49,563 nucleotides of DNA from Chthoniobacterales bacterium (GCA_015655545.1 JAATET010000062.1:1-49563); one strand, 5' to 3'. Positions 37,801 to 45,177 are shown, counted from the first letter of the stretch. Numbers and translations are program-made. The notes: generated from the letters alone by a model not told the origin.

Positions 37801-40628
37801 TCGGCGGCGGAGATGTGACGATTCACGCGCAGGGCAACATCACGCACCTCACGCGCCTTACCTCCACCGGACCGCTCGTGGCCGACTCCGAGCGCCAGCT
37901 GCCCGTCAACTGGCTCTACCGTCGCGGATTCGTCGATCCGACGACGGGGGCATTCGGCAAGACGCCGCAAAGGATTCCGCTTTCCGGAGGCACCATGCTC
38001 GTCGGCGGCGACGTGACCTCCACGGCGTGGTGGGTGGATTTCAGCAACTTCTTCGAGGGCATCGGCGCGCTCGGCGGAGGAAATGTCACGCTCGTCGCGG
38101 GGCACGACGTCAGCAACGTCGATGCTGTCGTCCCGACGAACGCGCGCCTGTCCAAGAACGCGACCAGCGCGGACCAGCTTGTCGAGGTGGGGGGCGGCGA
38201 CGTCACCGTCCGCGCCGGCCACAACCTCGACGCCGGCGTCTACTACGTGGAGCGCGGCACCGGCATCCTGAGCGGGGGGAACGACATCGTGACCAACTCC
38301 ACGCGTTCGCCGTCCATCGCGGCCTTCCGCACGGCGGCGCTCCCAGCCACCTCCACGCCCGGCGAGCAGGCGTGGCTGCCGACCACGCTCTTCCTGGGCA
38401 AGGGAAGCTTCGATGTCTCAGCCCGCGGCGACGTTCTTCTCGGCCCGGTGGCGAATGTCTTCCTCCTCCCCGAAGGCCTCGACAACAGCATCTGGTATAA
38501 GACGTATTTCTCGACCTACGCGGCGAACAGCTCGGTGAACGTCTCGTCGCTGGGCGGCTCGGTCACGCTGCGCACCCGCGCGGCTCTGCCCGGCAGCGGT
38601 GCCACCACCTCGCTGCTCCAGGCCTGGCTGAGGACGCAGTTGGTCCTCGTTACCAGCTCCTCCCCGACAGCCTCCTTTTTCCAGCCGTGGCTTCGCATCA
38701 ACGAGACCAACGTCGATGCCTTCGCCACTGTCGCGTCGATTCTGCCTCCGGTCCTCCGCGCGACCGCATTCACCGGCGATCTGGATCTCGTGGGCACGTT
38801 CAACCTTTTCCCATCCCGTCGCGGCACCGTGGAATTCGCCGCCGCCGGCGCGATCAACGGCCTGCAGCCCACGGGCGGAATCATTTCAAGCGGACAGTCT
38901 CTCGTCACCTGGGGTACCACGCAGATCGATATCTCGGACGCCGATCCGTCGGCCATCCCCGGCGTGGTGGACCCGTATGCCTATCGCGCCTTCATTGGGC
39001 CGCTCGGCGACAGGGCCGGTATTGCGAGCGGGACAGAGCCCGGCTACCTGCTCTTCATCGACCGGCTCTTCGCGGAGACCGGGGCGCTCGATTCCGTGAT
39101 GCAAACCAAGCAGACGCTTCACGCCGGCGGGCTGCTTCACGAGGGGGATTCCTCGCCGGTGCGGCTCTACGCCGCGGCAGGGGATATTTCCGGCATCACG
39201 CTCTTCTCGCCGAAGGCCACGCGCATCATCGCCGGCCAGGACATCACCGACAACGCCTTTTACATCCAGAATCTCGACGAGGACGACATCAGCATCGTCG
39301 CGGCCGGCCGCAACCTCACCGCCTACAATGCGAACTCGCCGCTCCGCACGCTCTCCCAGGCCGCCGGCAACCTGCCGCCCGGTACGACGAAAACTCCCGA
39401 GGCGCCGCTCGCCGGCGACATCCAGGTCTCCGGCCCCGGCACGCTGGAAGTGTTCGCAGGCGGCAATCTCGACCTGGGCACGGGCGCCACGAATGCCGAC
39501 GGCACCGCCTCCGGCATCACCACCGTCGGCAACACGCGGAATCCCTACCTGCCGTTCGACGGCGCACGCATCATCGCCGCCGCCGGCATCGGTCCGTCGA
39601 ACGGTCTGAGCGGCAGCACGTTCGATTTCGAAACCTTCATCGATACGTTTGTTCTCGGAGACAGCGGCGAAAAATACCTCGCCGAAATCGATCCGCTTCT
39701 TACGCCGGCGGCTTTTGAGAAGCTGTCCCAGGAGCGGCGCGACGCGATCGCCCTCGACGCCTTCTATCTCATCCTGCGCGATGCCGGGCGCGCGCACACC
39801 GCCGATGGGACGGGCGGCGGCTACGACACCGGCTACGAGGCTATCGCGTCGCTGTTCCCCGCGATCGAAACCGAAAGCGGGGCACCGGTGCACGGCGACA
39901 TCACCACCCGCGCCCGCGACATCCGCACGAAGAACGGCGGCGACATCGACCTGCTCATTCCGCGCGGGGAGCTGACGCTGGCCAGCAGCACCATCGGAAA
40001 TCCTCTTGTGCCGCCAGGCATCATCACCGAAAGCGGAGGAAACATCTCGATCTTCGCCGACAAGGATGTGGACATCGGCATCGGTCGCATCTTCACGCTC
40101 CGCGGCGGCAACGAGATCATCTGGTCCTCGACCGGCGATATCGCGGCGGGCGCCGCCGCGAAGACGGTAAAGTCCGCGCCACCCACGCGCGTGCTCATCG
40201 ATCCGCAGAGCGCCGACGTGCAGACCGACCTTGCCGGCCTCTCCACGGGCGGCGGCATCGGCGTGCTGGCCACGGTCGCGGGAGTGGCGCCCGGCGATGT
40301 CGATCTTATTGCTCCCGTCGGTGTCGTCGACGCCGGTGACGCCGGCATCCGCGTTTCCGGAAATCTGAACATCGCAGCCACCCGTGTGTTGAACGCGGAC
40401 AACATCGCCGTCGTCGGAAAGACCACGGGCGTGCCGACCGCTCCCGTCGTCGCCGCGCCGAACATCGCCGGACTGACCAACGCCTCAAATACCGCCGGAG
40501 CCGCCAACAGCGCCGCCGAATCCGTCGCCAAACAAGCCCACCAGCAGGCGGCGCCGGAAGAGACGCCATCCATCATCGACGTCGAGGTGGTTGGCTACGG
40601 CGGAGGCAACGACTCCGCATCGCTCTGA
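28815..40628 (+). CDS. Giant TpsA-type filamentous haemagglutinin-like secreted protein
   Basis: The protein has 3937 residues from GTG 28815. A signal peptide (RRTALATSLALCASAHAGD) is followed by an Ala-rich stretch and the TPS/haemagglutination domain (about residues 130-260), with VTIVQTDQQALLNWRTFHIG, SLYFDQSQGG, SQILGSLKSDGQVYVINQNG and IIFGGVSQVNTHTLVASS. The rest is a long beta-helix-like repeat region with GGxIxLxAG and VDVSGG-like elements, ending DVEVVGYGGGNDSASL. It is predicted to be exported by a two-partner route as a surface adhesin, but the adjacent TpsB is broken. The upstream in-frame ATG at 28605 is unlikely because it lies inside the DUF2341 fragment. The reading frame is open without interruption for 11.8 kb. 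Confidence 0.88.
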   Translation: MPHRNSIAAALRRTALATSLALCASAHAGDILRGGSPIANTRTHAGAGSNAGADAAAKTQASAKDRLSRTTAALDAVKTMQAAARKAASGAARIHDPNRPGKFLPRVKDGLGKNGLQIDPLVPKNLNKPKPGENPALWVGAKLPTQTSGKDGSKNVTIVQTDQQALLNWRTFHIGKKTSLYFDQSQGGSDKSKWIAFNKINDPTGRPSQILGSLKSDGQVYVINQNGIIFGGVSQVNTHTLVASSLPINDKLVVSGLLNSSTGAFLFDSQREDDIGDGILANQSAELSQIIDGRDPVRIVASVTTTETGGSPTTADIKLAAGKDYNLVIDAERHPTVVLTDAGKAKTMGDGDPSVTVQLQSMSASYFALSGDVTIQPGAQISSPTSAAKVGGRVMLVGANVENKGTISTPDGQAILAAGLQVGIASHSSDDPSLRGLDIFVGAVGDSASKRASYAGTATNSGLIDVPRANATIAGKSVQQNGIIDSRTTVSLNGRIDLDATYDAIINPFYDVNGPSDAYKVLFVPKSTGTVTFGKGSVMRILPELSSDEQATGEEVAIRSQINVRGLAIHFDKGSSLLAPNAKVSVNAGGWNFIPASTALPPISEFVHAAGKVYIDDGALLDVAGTTNVSVPQSDNILTVELRGSELADSPLQRDGAIRGISLTIDARQTGTFNGKEWIGTPLGDATGFLGLIQHGVGPLMTKGGEINLQAGDSVVLNRGAILDVSGGWQRNEGGFIKTTKLTQGSRLVDIADATPDQVYDGIYDPKFTQTHSKWGVTKTYRNPFDLNGGHFEDSYIQGAAGGSISIIAPSVALDGKLAGTTVTGPKQTRLNPTSSSLPAASKLALTFRADDPDPQYGEDYSAISLHAPKVVFDDSVQVKALPFALDAEGNPLALKGDVASNLINPFQLRTIRRDTVVLSPSLLTDSGFGDLTVDNAAGDISVPAGIALAAAVESSITLNGRNIDVQGSITAPGGSLSLTANNRSPYLIDQFKNRSATDPAAPLFADPLAGRFTLGSSGSLSTAGLTVDDRNSLTADDLLPIVTKGGNIDIAAYTARLAAGSVVDVSGGVFVDSSTDVSYGAAGAISIRAGKDPHLAALFPQPLNRTVTLTDRLLGGRLNLGGELRGYSGAKGGSLTLQAPFIQIGGLRNASTAPGTFFLRPEFFDQGGFTSFDLSGIGGARFAAGQKLEDLPGLVIAANTVIAPRATSLFADPRPTDGGNLAITHTIQPRAERAPVSLAFHSLGMSDEALNVSGNIGIVFRGDLVMQEGAIIRTDPRASVSFSGDTVAILGQVDAPAGAISIKGGSDSIKIFKQDVAQAVAMPTVYLGSESRLSAAGTRVFMPDPFGRRVGTVLPGGTIDVSGNIVAAAGSVLDVSGASGMLDFSPLALDPAASPQISVRSGITEPLQNLQSVAVRVDSDGGAITLHGGEMLFTDATLLGRAGGPTSLGGTLDVSSGRFSPLGLLPTAANLIVTQGNRTIPLAPLPSIFQPGEQTAIGKPVVDRDAENVPALGYFAADKFLEGGFDSLTLGGVVRFKGPVSIDARGSLKVADGGVLYADDHVNLSASYVALGTAFEAPLLPSDPKSPFTVPTNPYNFSPTHGPGVLTVKADLIDIGTLSLRNMRLANFVAEDGDIRGSGTLNIAGRLRFEAGQIYTPTALSFTAVAYDYASSDHKPGDPLKSGSIVIKSSGSRQLPLSAGGTLSFYASNIEQSGVLRAPMGTINLGWDGTGTAPVDLIAGAGRFVPVTQKLLLGAGSITSVSAVDPTTGEGLLIPYGVSLDGNSWIDPTSIDVTNGGLPTKNVNLSASRIVTKSTSEIDLRGGGDLYAYRWVAGNGGTQDILASDTNFAVLPGYQASFAPLGAYNDTASITAFNSDSLDATTRDAGYINKTLAVGDRVYLGASAGLAAGYYTLLPARYALLPGASLVTAKAGSTLGTLAMPDGSAMVSGYRFNGLDSSRVSPSIYSQFEVVPRDVVRARVEYEDFSANRFLRDSALATNSTPQTLPFDSGHLVFKATEAMRLNGAVRGEAPFGGRGAFIDVSSPRDIIIAGADAKLSKSQTKDAIVLNSAKLSGWGAESLMIGGLRETTDDGTSIAVQTGNLTVDNAGSPLSAPEIILVANDTLTLAPHAEIAQSGNLTGHADTLLLDGDGTLLRVSSDQDATFTRLNATSSHVPRMTIGAGASLTGASLTIDSTYATNLSSKAILRGRAINLSSGQISLSLNNPGDLQPTDGLVLAGRALRSLRGAESLSLLSYSSIDIYGSGEVGTPELRELGLHAGEIRGFNNGAGVEFRANHVLLDNRANVRGPGAIANSSGSLKFRVRTVELGNHRMAIDQFANVNLTAPGGILIGGKGKLFVDGDLNVRTPEFFAAGGATEIIRATGGLEVRDSGTKASADLASGVGASLTLQGASVTVNSDIFLPSGQLTLQASTGNVNVNGRLDVGGTAQAFNDLIKYIGAGEISLLSGNGDVNLGKRGTLSVAAQKGGGDAGSLSIAASEGSVKLAGTLLGKGGAHGRNGTFSLDVGLLPELAKLSSVLDEASFGESRSFRVRHGDVLVNGSSTVRNFRLSADAGSIFVTGKVDASGATGGTISMIASGSLVLDVGSLLDASGKDFSNAGKGGAITLEAGSQVDGMIDSSALLDIRSGSRIDLSVAGARPDSADYGRFTGTLHLRAPQTAAGTDLQLAAIDGAIKGASSIIVEGYKLYDLTATDGNLTGTPLQTLKNNIMANGNLFAGAAGTTTATYAAMLARLLANNPALDAVLSLRPGVEIIHRTGSITFGITTATTSTNANDTLNFSSFRFGPKSAPGVLTLRAAGNLVFNVALTDGFAIRTPVTGNALTTDDVYQAPLMDANPLLPLNAQSWSYRIAAGADFSGADYRAVLALQSLGADLGSLKLGRNVVKSTSGSADALTSTLVKNRYQVIRTGSGDIDISTGRDVQLLNQFATIYTAGTKINDPTLGGTFDLPYLSLSDQGDTLGAVQQQETVYPVQFSLGGGDVTIHAQGNITHLTRLTSTGPLVADSERQLPVNWLYRRGFVDPTTGAFGKTPQRIPLSGGTMLVGGDVTSTAWWVDFSNFFEGIGALGGGNVTLVAGHDVSNVDAVVPTNARLSKNATSADQLVEVGGGDVTVRAGHNLDAGVYYVERGTGILSGGNDIVTNSTRSPSIAAFRTAALPATSTPGEQAWLPTTLFLGKGSFDVSARGDVLLGPVANVFLLPEGLDNSIWYKTYFSTYAANSSVNVSSLGGSVTLRTRAALPGSGATTSLLQAWLRTQLVLVTSSSPTASFFQPWLRINETNVDAFATVASILPPVLRATAFTGDLDLVGTFNLFPSRRGTVEFAAAGAINGLQPTGGIISSGQSLVTWGTTQIDISDADPSAIPGVVDPYAYRAFIGPLGDRAGIASGTEPGYLLFIDRLFAETGALDSVMQTKQTLHAGGLLHEGDSSPVRLYAAAGDISGITLFSPKATRIIAGQDITDNAFYIQNLDEDDISIVAAGRNLTAYNANSPLRTLSQAAGNLPPGTTKTPEAPLAGDIQVSGPGTLEVFAGGNLDLGTGATNADGTASGITTVGNTRNPYLPFDGARIIAAAGIGPSNGLSGSTFDFETFIDTFVLGDSGEKYLAEIDPLLTPAAFEKLSQERRDAIALDAFYLILRDAGRAHTADGTGGGYDTGYEAIASLFPAIETESGAPVHGDITTRARDIRTKNGGDIDLLIPRGELTLASSTIGNPLVPPGIITESGGNISIFADKDVDIGIGRIFTLRGGNEIIWSSTGDIAAGAAAKTVKSAPPTRVLIDPQSADVQTDLAGLSTGGGIGVLATVAGVAPGDVDLIAPVGVVDAGDAGIRVSGNLNIAATRVLNADNIAVVGKTTGVPTAPVVAAPNIAGLTNASNTAGAANSAAESVAKQAHQQAAPEETPSIIDVEVVGYGGGNDSASL

Positions 40629-40642
40629 GTCTTTATCCCTTT

Positions 40643-41506
40643 ATGAAAATGATGATTCGATTCCTGCTGCTCGCCACAGCCGTGGCCATCCTCCCAGTCT
40701 CCGCCGCCGATGTTTCCAAGCTCGAAGCCGCTGTGGCCAGGGGCGATGCGGAAGCCCAGTTCCTCCTGGGCCGCGCCTACTTCCGCGGAGAAGACGAACC
40801 GCACGACGACACGAAGGCTGCGGAATGGTTTCGCAAATCCGCCGAACAGGGAAACTACAAGGCGCAGAACAACCTCGGCTTCATGTATCTCGAGGGCCGA
40901 GGCGTGAAAGCCGACGACAAGCAGGCCGCGAGGTGGCTGCGCGTCGCGGCGGAGCAGGGCGTCGCCGCATCCCAGGCCGCCCTGGCGGGCCTTATCGTCA
41001 GCGGTCGCGGCGAGCCGCAGGACTTTGCCGAAGCGGAAAAATGGTATTTGAAAGCGATCGGGCAGGGCGGGCAGGAGGCGGAGTCGCGCCTGGCGAATCT
41101 CTATTATTTCGGCCTTGGTTCCACCAAGCCAAACCCCGCCGCGGCGGCAAAATGGTATCGCAAGCCGGCCGAGCGGGGGGAAGCCGTCGCGCAGAACGCC
41201 CTCGGCGCGCTTATCGAGAGCGGCTACGAGGGGCAGAAGCCCGATCCCGCCGCCGCCGCGGGATGGTATCTAAAGGCCGCCAGGCAAGGCGACGCCAGCG
41301 CGAGGGGCTCTCTCGGGCGGCTTTATTATGAGGGCCTCGGCGTGAAGAGGGACGCCGTGAAGGCCTGTGCGTGGCTCGAACTTGCCGCGGATCAGAATGA
41401 TCCTCTGGCGAAGAATCTGCTGCCCGCCGTGAAAAAGTTGCTCAAGCCAGGGGAGCAATCCGAGGTGGACGCGCTCTCACAGCGCTATCAGGCCGGCGGC
41501 AATTAA
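40643..41506 (+). CDS. Secreted Sel1-repeat protein
   Basis: The protein has 287 residues. The signal peptide is MIRFLLLATAVAILPVSAA. About six Sel1 (TPR-like) repeats follow, with units such as AAEWFRKSAEQGNYKAQNNL, GVKADDKQAARWLRVAAEQG and GWYLKAARQGDASARGSLG. Such proteins act as periplasmic scaffolds for protein-protein contacts. The gene begins 14 nt after the giant TpsA stop and is probably co-transcribed with it, so it may assist assembly or secretion of the adhesin. Its TAA overlaps, tail to tail, with the stop of the next minus-strand gene (TTAA at 41503-41506). Confidence 0.85.
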   Translation: MKMMIRFLLLATAVAILPVSAADVSKLEAAVARGDAEAQFLLGRAYFRGEDEPHDDTKAAEWFRKSAEQGNYKAQNNLGFMYLEGRGVKADDKQAARWLRVAAEQGVAASQAALAGLIVSGRGEPQDFAEAEKWYLKAIGQGGQEAESRLANLYYFGLGSTKPNPAAAAKWYRKPAERGEAVAQNALGALIESGYEGQKPDPAAAAGWYLKAARQGDASARGSLGRLYYEGLGVKRDAVKACAWLELAADQNDPLAKNLLPAVKKLLKPGEQSEVDALSQRYQAGGN

Positions 41507-42303
41507 TCGGAGCCATCCCGGCCAGCTTCCTTCTGCGCTTCGGAGCGCGCCGCATCGTAGGCCGCCCAGCCCCATTTCATTCGGAAGAGTTCATCCTCCT
41601 TGGAAAATCCGCTGCTCCCGGCGTCGACGGTGGAACTACCCGGTGCGCTTGCGGCGCTTGCGTTGAAAGTTCGGGACGTTCGCTGCGATGTGCTGCCGGA
41701 CGCGCTTCCGCCGCTTCCTGCGGAGGCGCCAGCTGTCGGGATGGAGGAGGAGCCCGCTTCCGCGCCGGATGCGGAATTCGAGATCGAGGCATTCTTCGCT
41801 TCCGGGCTGAGGTCCACGCCCAGTGAGCGGCCGCCGTTTCCATCGCCTTGATAAGTTTCCGCCAAGGCGACGCGGATGCCGCGAAAATGCATGGCATTCC
41901 CGGACGCTGTAGGGTTGAAAATCTGTCTCTTCCCCAGGGAAACATCGGAAGTGTCCGCGGCATCCCCGGACTCCTCGACCGCATTTGCGGAGGCTTCGCG
42001 GAGGGAACTGGACGGGGTGGTCTCAGGAGCTTGCGGGACGGAAGGCACGCGAGGGAAAGAGAAGGCTGCGGCGGCGGCCGGGGCGGGCGCTGTGGAAAGA
42101 TACGTGGCGGGGGCCTGCGGGAACGGCTCTTGCTGCGATGGCGGAGGCTGGCGCTTCGGAGATGTTTCGGCGCCGGATGGGTTTGCCTGCGCGATGGGGC
42201 GCGCTGGCGGGGTTGCGGAAGGCCGGCTGAGCAGAAGCACGATGGCGGCGGCAAAGGCCAGATTCAGCGCTGCGGAGGCTGCGAAAAAAGTGCGTGTCTT
42301 CAT
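41503..42303 (-). CDS. Membrane-anchored low-complexity protein, unknown function
   Basis: The protein has 266 residues and is not recognised. It starts MKTRTFFAASAALNLAFAAA, a likely signal anchor. A Pro/Ala/Gln-rich linker follows (about 30-110), then a short ordered part (LGKRQIFNPTASG and FRGIRVALAETYQG, about 135-170), then a Ser/Gly/Ala-rich stretch, and a charged end (SKEDELFRMKWGWAAYDAAR). The order anchor, linker, small domain, linker, C-terminal helix suggests a periplasm-spanning protein. Its stop overlaps the convergent Sel1 gene stop. The hairpin at 42331-42359 upstream belongs to the next gene. Confidence 0.6.
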   Translation of the reverse strand: MKTRTFFAASAALNLAFAAAIVLLLSRPSATPPARPIAQANPSGAETSPKRQPPPSQQEPFPQAPATYLSTAPAPAAAAAFSFPRVPSVPQAPETTPSSSLREASANAVEESGDAADTSDVSLGKRQIFNPTASGNAMHFRGIRVALAETYQGDGNGGRSLGVDLSPEAKNASISNSASGAEAGSSSIPTAGASAGSGGSASGSTSQRTSRTFNASAASAPGSSTVDAGSSGFSKEDELFRMKWGWAAYDAARSEAQKEAGRDGSD

Positions 42304-42330
42304 TAATCGTCGAGGTGCTGAAAGCGAAAC

Positions 42331-42359
42331 AACCAGTGCGGCTTGAAGCCGCACTGGTT
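42331..42359 (-). terminator. Rho-independent terminator after the solute-binding-like gene
   Basis: The perfect 14-bp stem AACCAGTGCGGCTT / AAGCCGCACTGGTT has a single-base loop (42345). On the minus strand it is followed by GTTTCGCTTTC, which is T-rich. It lies about 33 nt after the stop of the gene ending at 42392. Confidence 0.75.
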
Positions 42360-42391
42360 GGCATGTCGCGTCCTTTCCCTAATGACAGGGG

Positions 42392-43594
42392 CTAGAAATA
42401 AGTTGTCTTGACCAGTGTGCCTTCCGCGTCACGCTTCACGTGCATGGTGGAGAGCAGAATGCCTTGCGCAGCAGTGATGGCGGTCGTTTTGACGTTGGCG
42501 GCGATGGCGTCGGCCAGATCACGGGAGATTCCGGAGAGCTCGGGATCGTAGAGCACGTGCGTGTAGATCCACGGTGTGTATTGGCCTTCCTGGATCGCGG
42601 GAGTGCTGTAGGTGATGCCGTTATATTTCAGGACGACAGCGCCGCCCGCCACTGCGGTGGCCGCGTCACTCGGGGTGAGATAACCAACGTAATAGCCGAT
42701 GGACGCGTTGGGATTGCCGACGTGGTAAGCCGTCGGGCCGAGCGTGGCGACGAGCCCGGCCACCAGGGTCGCCCCGGAGTTGTAGCCGCCATTGCCCTGG
42801 AATTGGCTGTTTATGCCGCTATCGGTGGTCTCCACCGGCCAGAGGGTCTGACTCGTGGCGACGCCGGAGGCGATCGTGGGCTGGTATTGCTTGACCACCG
42901 CGTTCACGCCGAGGCCGATCTCGGCGAGCACTCCGTAGCGCTGGCCCGCCTCCAGATTTCTGCCCAGGGCAAATATCGTCTTGTTTCCGTCGCCGGCGCT
43001 GCCGGTGAGGAATCCAAGCGGAATCAACCCGCGGAGGTAGAGCGCCTGGGCGGCGGCGGTCGTAATGTTGTCGGTGGGGAAGTTCTTGCTGCCGACGAAG
43101 TTCAGCGGCAGGACCCCGGTGACGATATCGGCGAGCTCAGTGTAGAAATGCCCGTTGTAGGTATCTATGTAAGGCGAGGTGGTCTGGAAGTTCGTCGATG
43201 TCGTGAAGTCCGGCACCGCCTCCTCGTATTGGGACGAGTTGGTTGCGGTCAGCGGATTCGTGTTCGCGTTGCCCGTCGCGCCATCCGGAAGGAAACGGAT
43301 GGTCTCGGAGCCGGCGACGGCCTTGATGCCGCCTGTCGCGCCGAGGAAGGCCAGTTTGATGGTGACCGGCGTGCCGTTGAAGGAGCCGCCTGTGAAGGTC
43401 GAATAGTTCGAAGCGGTATCCGTGGCGGCGATGCCCGCGTAGGTGAGGGTGCCGGTCAGGAGGTTCTTGACGGCGGTTACCGTGGCCACGCGATCGCCAT
43501 TCGCTCCCGCGATGTGAATGACGGTTTGTGCGTTCGCGACAGAGAGAAGAGCCACGCCTGCGGCTCCGACAAGGAGAGTTTTAATGGAGTTCAT
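42392..43594 (-). CDS. Secreted protein resembling PstS-type solute-binding proteins
   Basis: The protein has 400 residues with a signal peptide ending near ANA (residue 22). It starts with TVIHIAGANGDRVATVTAVK, and the middle has FPTDNITTAAAQALYLRGLI with a following IFALGRNLEAGQRYGVLAEIG. That layout (strand, then a helix before the sugar- or phosphate-site loop, then a G-R-N-x-x-x-G-x-R motif) resembles PstS-like periplasmic phosphate-binding folds. The ligand is not clear and no ABC transporter genes are nearby. It follows a PEP-CTERM gene by 39 nt and probably shares its transcript, ending at the hairpin at 42331-42359. Similarity is by eye only. Confidence 0.5.
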   Translation of the reverse strand: MNSIKTLLVGAAGVALLSVANAQTVIHIAGANGDRVATVTAVKNLLTGTLTYAGIAATDTASNYSTFTGGSFNGTPVTIKLAFLGATGGIKAVAGSETIRFLPDGATGNANTNPLTATNSSQYEEAVPDFTTSTNFQTTSPYIDTYNGHFYTELADIVTGVLPLNFVGSKNFPTDNITTAAAQALYLRGLIPLGFLTGSAGDGNKTIFALGRNLEAGQRYGVLAEIGLGVNAVVKQYQPTIASGVATSQTLWPVETTDSGINSQFQGNGGYNSGATLVAGLVATLGPTAYHVGNPNASIGYYVGYLTPSDAATAVAGGAVVLKYNGITYSTPAIQEGQYTPWIYTHVLYDPELSGISRDLADAIAANVKTTAITAAQGILLSTMHVKRDAEGTLVKTTYF

Positions 43595-43633
43595 GAGTTT
43601 TCGTTGAGGTGGTTTTTGGAATGGAATTGAAGT

Positions 43634-44416
43634 TCAGGACAGGAACGCTTTTCCCTTCGAGCGGCGACGAACGAAGATCAGAAATGCCGTTGCCGATAGG
43701 CCCAGCAGGGCGACCGTGGAAGGCTCCGGGACAGCGGTAAAAGTCACGACACCACTGCCGTTGATTGTGAAATAGCCGAGATAAGCGGCGGCCTGGTCAT
43801 TGACCGGATCGATCCTGTAAAAATCGAGGGTTCTGCTCGTAGAGCCTTCCACGGAACCTCCAATGGAAAAATCGCTGGTTGCCGCCGTCAGCTTCGCATA
43901 GCTGTTGTCCGAGGCGGAATCCTGAAAGGTGGCTTTCGAAGCGCCGGCCGCCGTGCCGTCCTGGGCATATTTTCCCGCCAGGGCCTGGAGGAGGCTGACA
44001 CTCTCTACCTGGTTGCTGCTGGCGGAGCCGACCCAGGGCGTGGACTGAGCGCCTGAAATCGACCGGGCTCTCGTGGCGTAGAGCGTAGGCACAAGATTCG
44101 TGGTTCCGTTATAAGTCGTGCCGGTGATGCTCCAGAATACGGAGCCGCTGCTGAACCAGCTCGAACCGAAGGCTGTCCCGAGATCCGCGCTGATGCTGCC
44201 GCCTGTGATGACGGTGACGGTGCTGCCGGCGCCCAGGCTGGAGAATTGTGAGACATTCCCGATATTGACGAGGTAGTCCTGATCGGCGCCTGCCGCCTTG
44301 AAGCCAAGGAACAGGTCGCCGGCCGTGTAGGTGAGAGCCGCTCTAGCGGAGTGTCCGGCGAGCAGAAGCGCGGCGGCGCCCAGCAAGGCGGTGGTGAAGA
44401 GAGATTTTATTTTCAT
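43634..44416 (-). CDS. PEP-CTERM protein in the adhesin island
   Basis: The protein has 260 residues with a signal peptide (MKIKSLFTTALLGAAALLLA). The mature part begins LTYTAGDLFLGFKAAGADQD and is Ser/Thr/Gly-rich and beta-type. The C-terminus carries VPEPSTVALLGLSATAFLI followed by VRRRSKGKAFLS, a PEP-CTERM sorting signal. ATG 44416 was chosen because it begins the signal peptide; an in-frame start 126 nt upstream would lie in the intergenic AT-rich region. A 19-bp palindrome lies 82 nt upstream of the start. It is probably co-transcribed with the downstream solute-binding-like gene. Confidence 0.8.
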   Translation of the reverse strand: MKIKSLFTTALLGAAALLLAGHSARAALTYTAGDLFLGFKAAGADQDYLVNIGNVSQFSSLGAGSTVTVITGGSISADLGTAFGSSWFSSGSVFWSITGTTYNGTTNLVPTLYATRARSISGAQSTPWVGSASSNQVESVSLLQALAGKYAQDGTAAGASKATFQDSASDNSYAKLTAATSDFSIGGSVEGSTSRTLDFYRIDPVNDQAAAYLGYFTINGSGVVTFTAVPEPSTVALLGLSATAFLIFVRRRSKGKAFLS

Positions 44417-44497
44417 GGTTTGCTTTGTTTGTTGGAAGCGCCCCTTCGGGCACTCGTCGCTCAATATCCTCCGCTCGGCTGGGTCGAATAATCGAAT

Positions 44498-44516
44498 AAC
44501 GATTGAATTAATCGTA
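44498..44516. promoter_or_regulatory. 19-bp palindrome, site 3 (AACGAT-N7-ATCGTA)
   Basis: AACGATTGAATTAATCGTA shares AACGATTGAA with site 1 and has the same 6-7-6 layout. It lies 82 nt upstream of the PEP-CTERM start (44416) in an AT-rich intergenic stretch, where a promoter is expected. Confidence 0.55.
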
Positions 44517-44597
44517 TATATGGGATCGAGTCGAGACGTCAAATAAAAATCGAATAATATTTCGAAGGATCGTTCGGGAGCGCGGCCTAAAGAATCC

Positions 44598-45152
44598 TCA
44601 GCGCCGGGAGAGACCCTGGAACTTCCAGGTAATCGGATTGGTCAGCGTATTGGTCGATAGGATCTGTTCGACGATGAGCTGAATCCCGTGCGTGCGTTTC
44701 CTGAGGTGGACGCGCAAGGTCGCTTTTCCGATGGTGGTGCCAAAGACGAACGGAATATCGGCCGTGATCAGCCGGGGGGTGAGCACGTAGGTGCCCTCCT
44801 GTGCCGAAAAGCCATTTTCAACCCCGGGAGCCAGGTTGGTTGCGGCTGCGACGTAGATTCCATCGGAGGTTGGCTTCTTCAAGATGTAGAGCGCGGTGAA
44901 CGGGCGAACCGCGTTTTTCAACGTAAGCATCCCCGTAATTTTGAGGCGCGCACTCTCTCTGCTGGCACCGATGCGGAAACTTTGATGAATTTTTCCGGAG
45001 GCCATGGTGACGCCATTTTGCGAGACTGTTACGTGACCATGTTTTGAAAAGTTGCCTTGAAAATCGGCGAAGGGAGAACCTTCCGCAGCAGAGGATGCCG
45101 GGATGAAAATTTTCGCGACGGCGAAGAAAATGAGTGATCTGAAAATTTTCAA
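44598..45152 (-). CDS. Secreted protein, unknown function
   Basis: The protein has 184 residues and is not recognised. The signal peptide is MKIFRSLIFFAVAKIFIPASSA. The mature part begins FADFQGNFSKHGHVTVSQNG and is predicted beta-rich, with alternating hydrophobic strands (RLKITGMLTLKN, TLRVHLRKRTHGIQLIV) and an end NPITWKFQGLSRR. It resembles the C-terminal modules of some verrucomicrobial NHL and cadherin-like proteins only in general character. A 19-bp palindrome lies 26 nt before its start. It is AT-richer than neighbouring genes. Confidence 0.6.
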   Translation of the reverse strand: MKIFRSLIFFAVAKIFIPASSAAEGSPFADFQGNFSKHGHVTVSQNGVTMASGKIHQSFRIGASRESARLKITGMLTLKNAVRPFTALYILKKPTSDGIYVAAATNLAPGVENGFSAQEGTYVLTPRLITADIPFVFGTTIGKATLRVHLRKRTHGIQLIVEQILSTNTLTNPITWKFQGLSRR

Positions 45153-45177
45153 AATAGGACGGAATCGAGCGAATATA

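Noticed and set aside
28794-40576. Several long minus-strand frames opposite the giant adhesin (up to 745 codons)
   Set aside because: They are antisense shadows of a GC-rich gene; composition is Arg/Ala/Glu-biased and no domain is visible.
28815-40628. CRISPR or tandem DNA repeats inside the giant gene
   Set aside because: The repeats are protein-level beta-helix patterns; no identical evenly spaced DNA repeats were seen.
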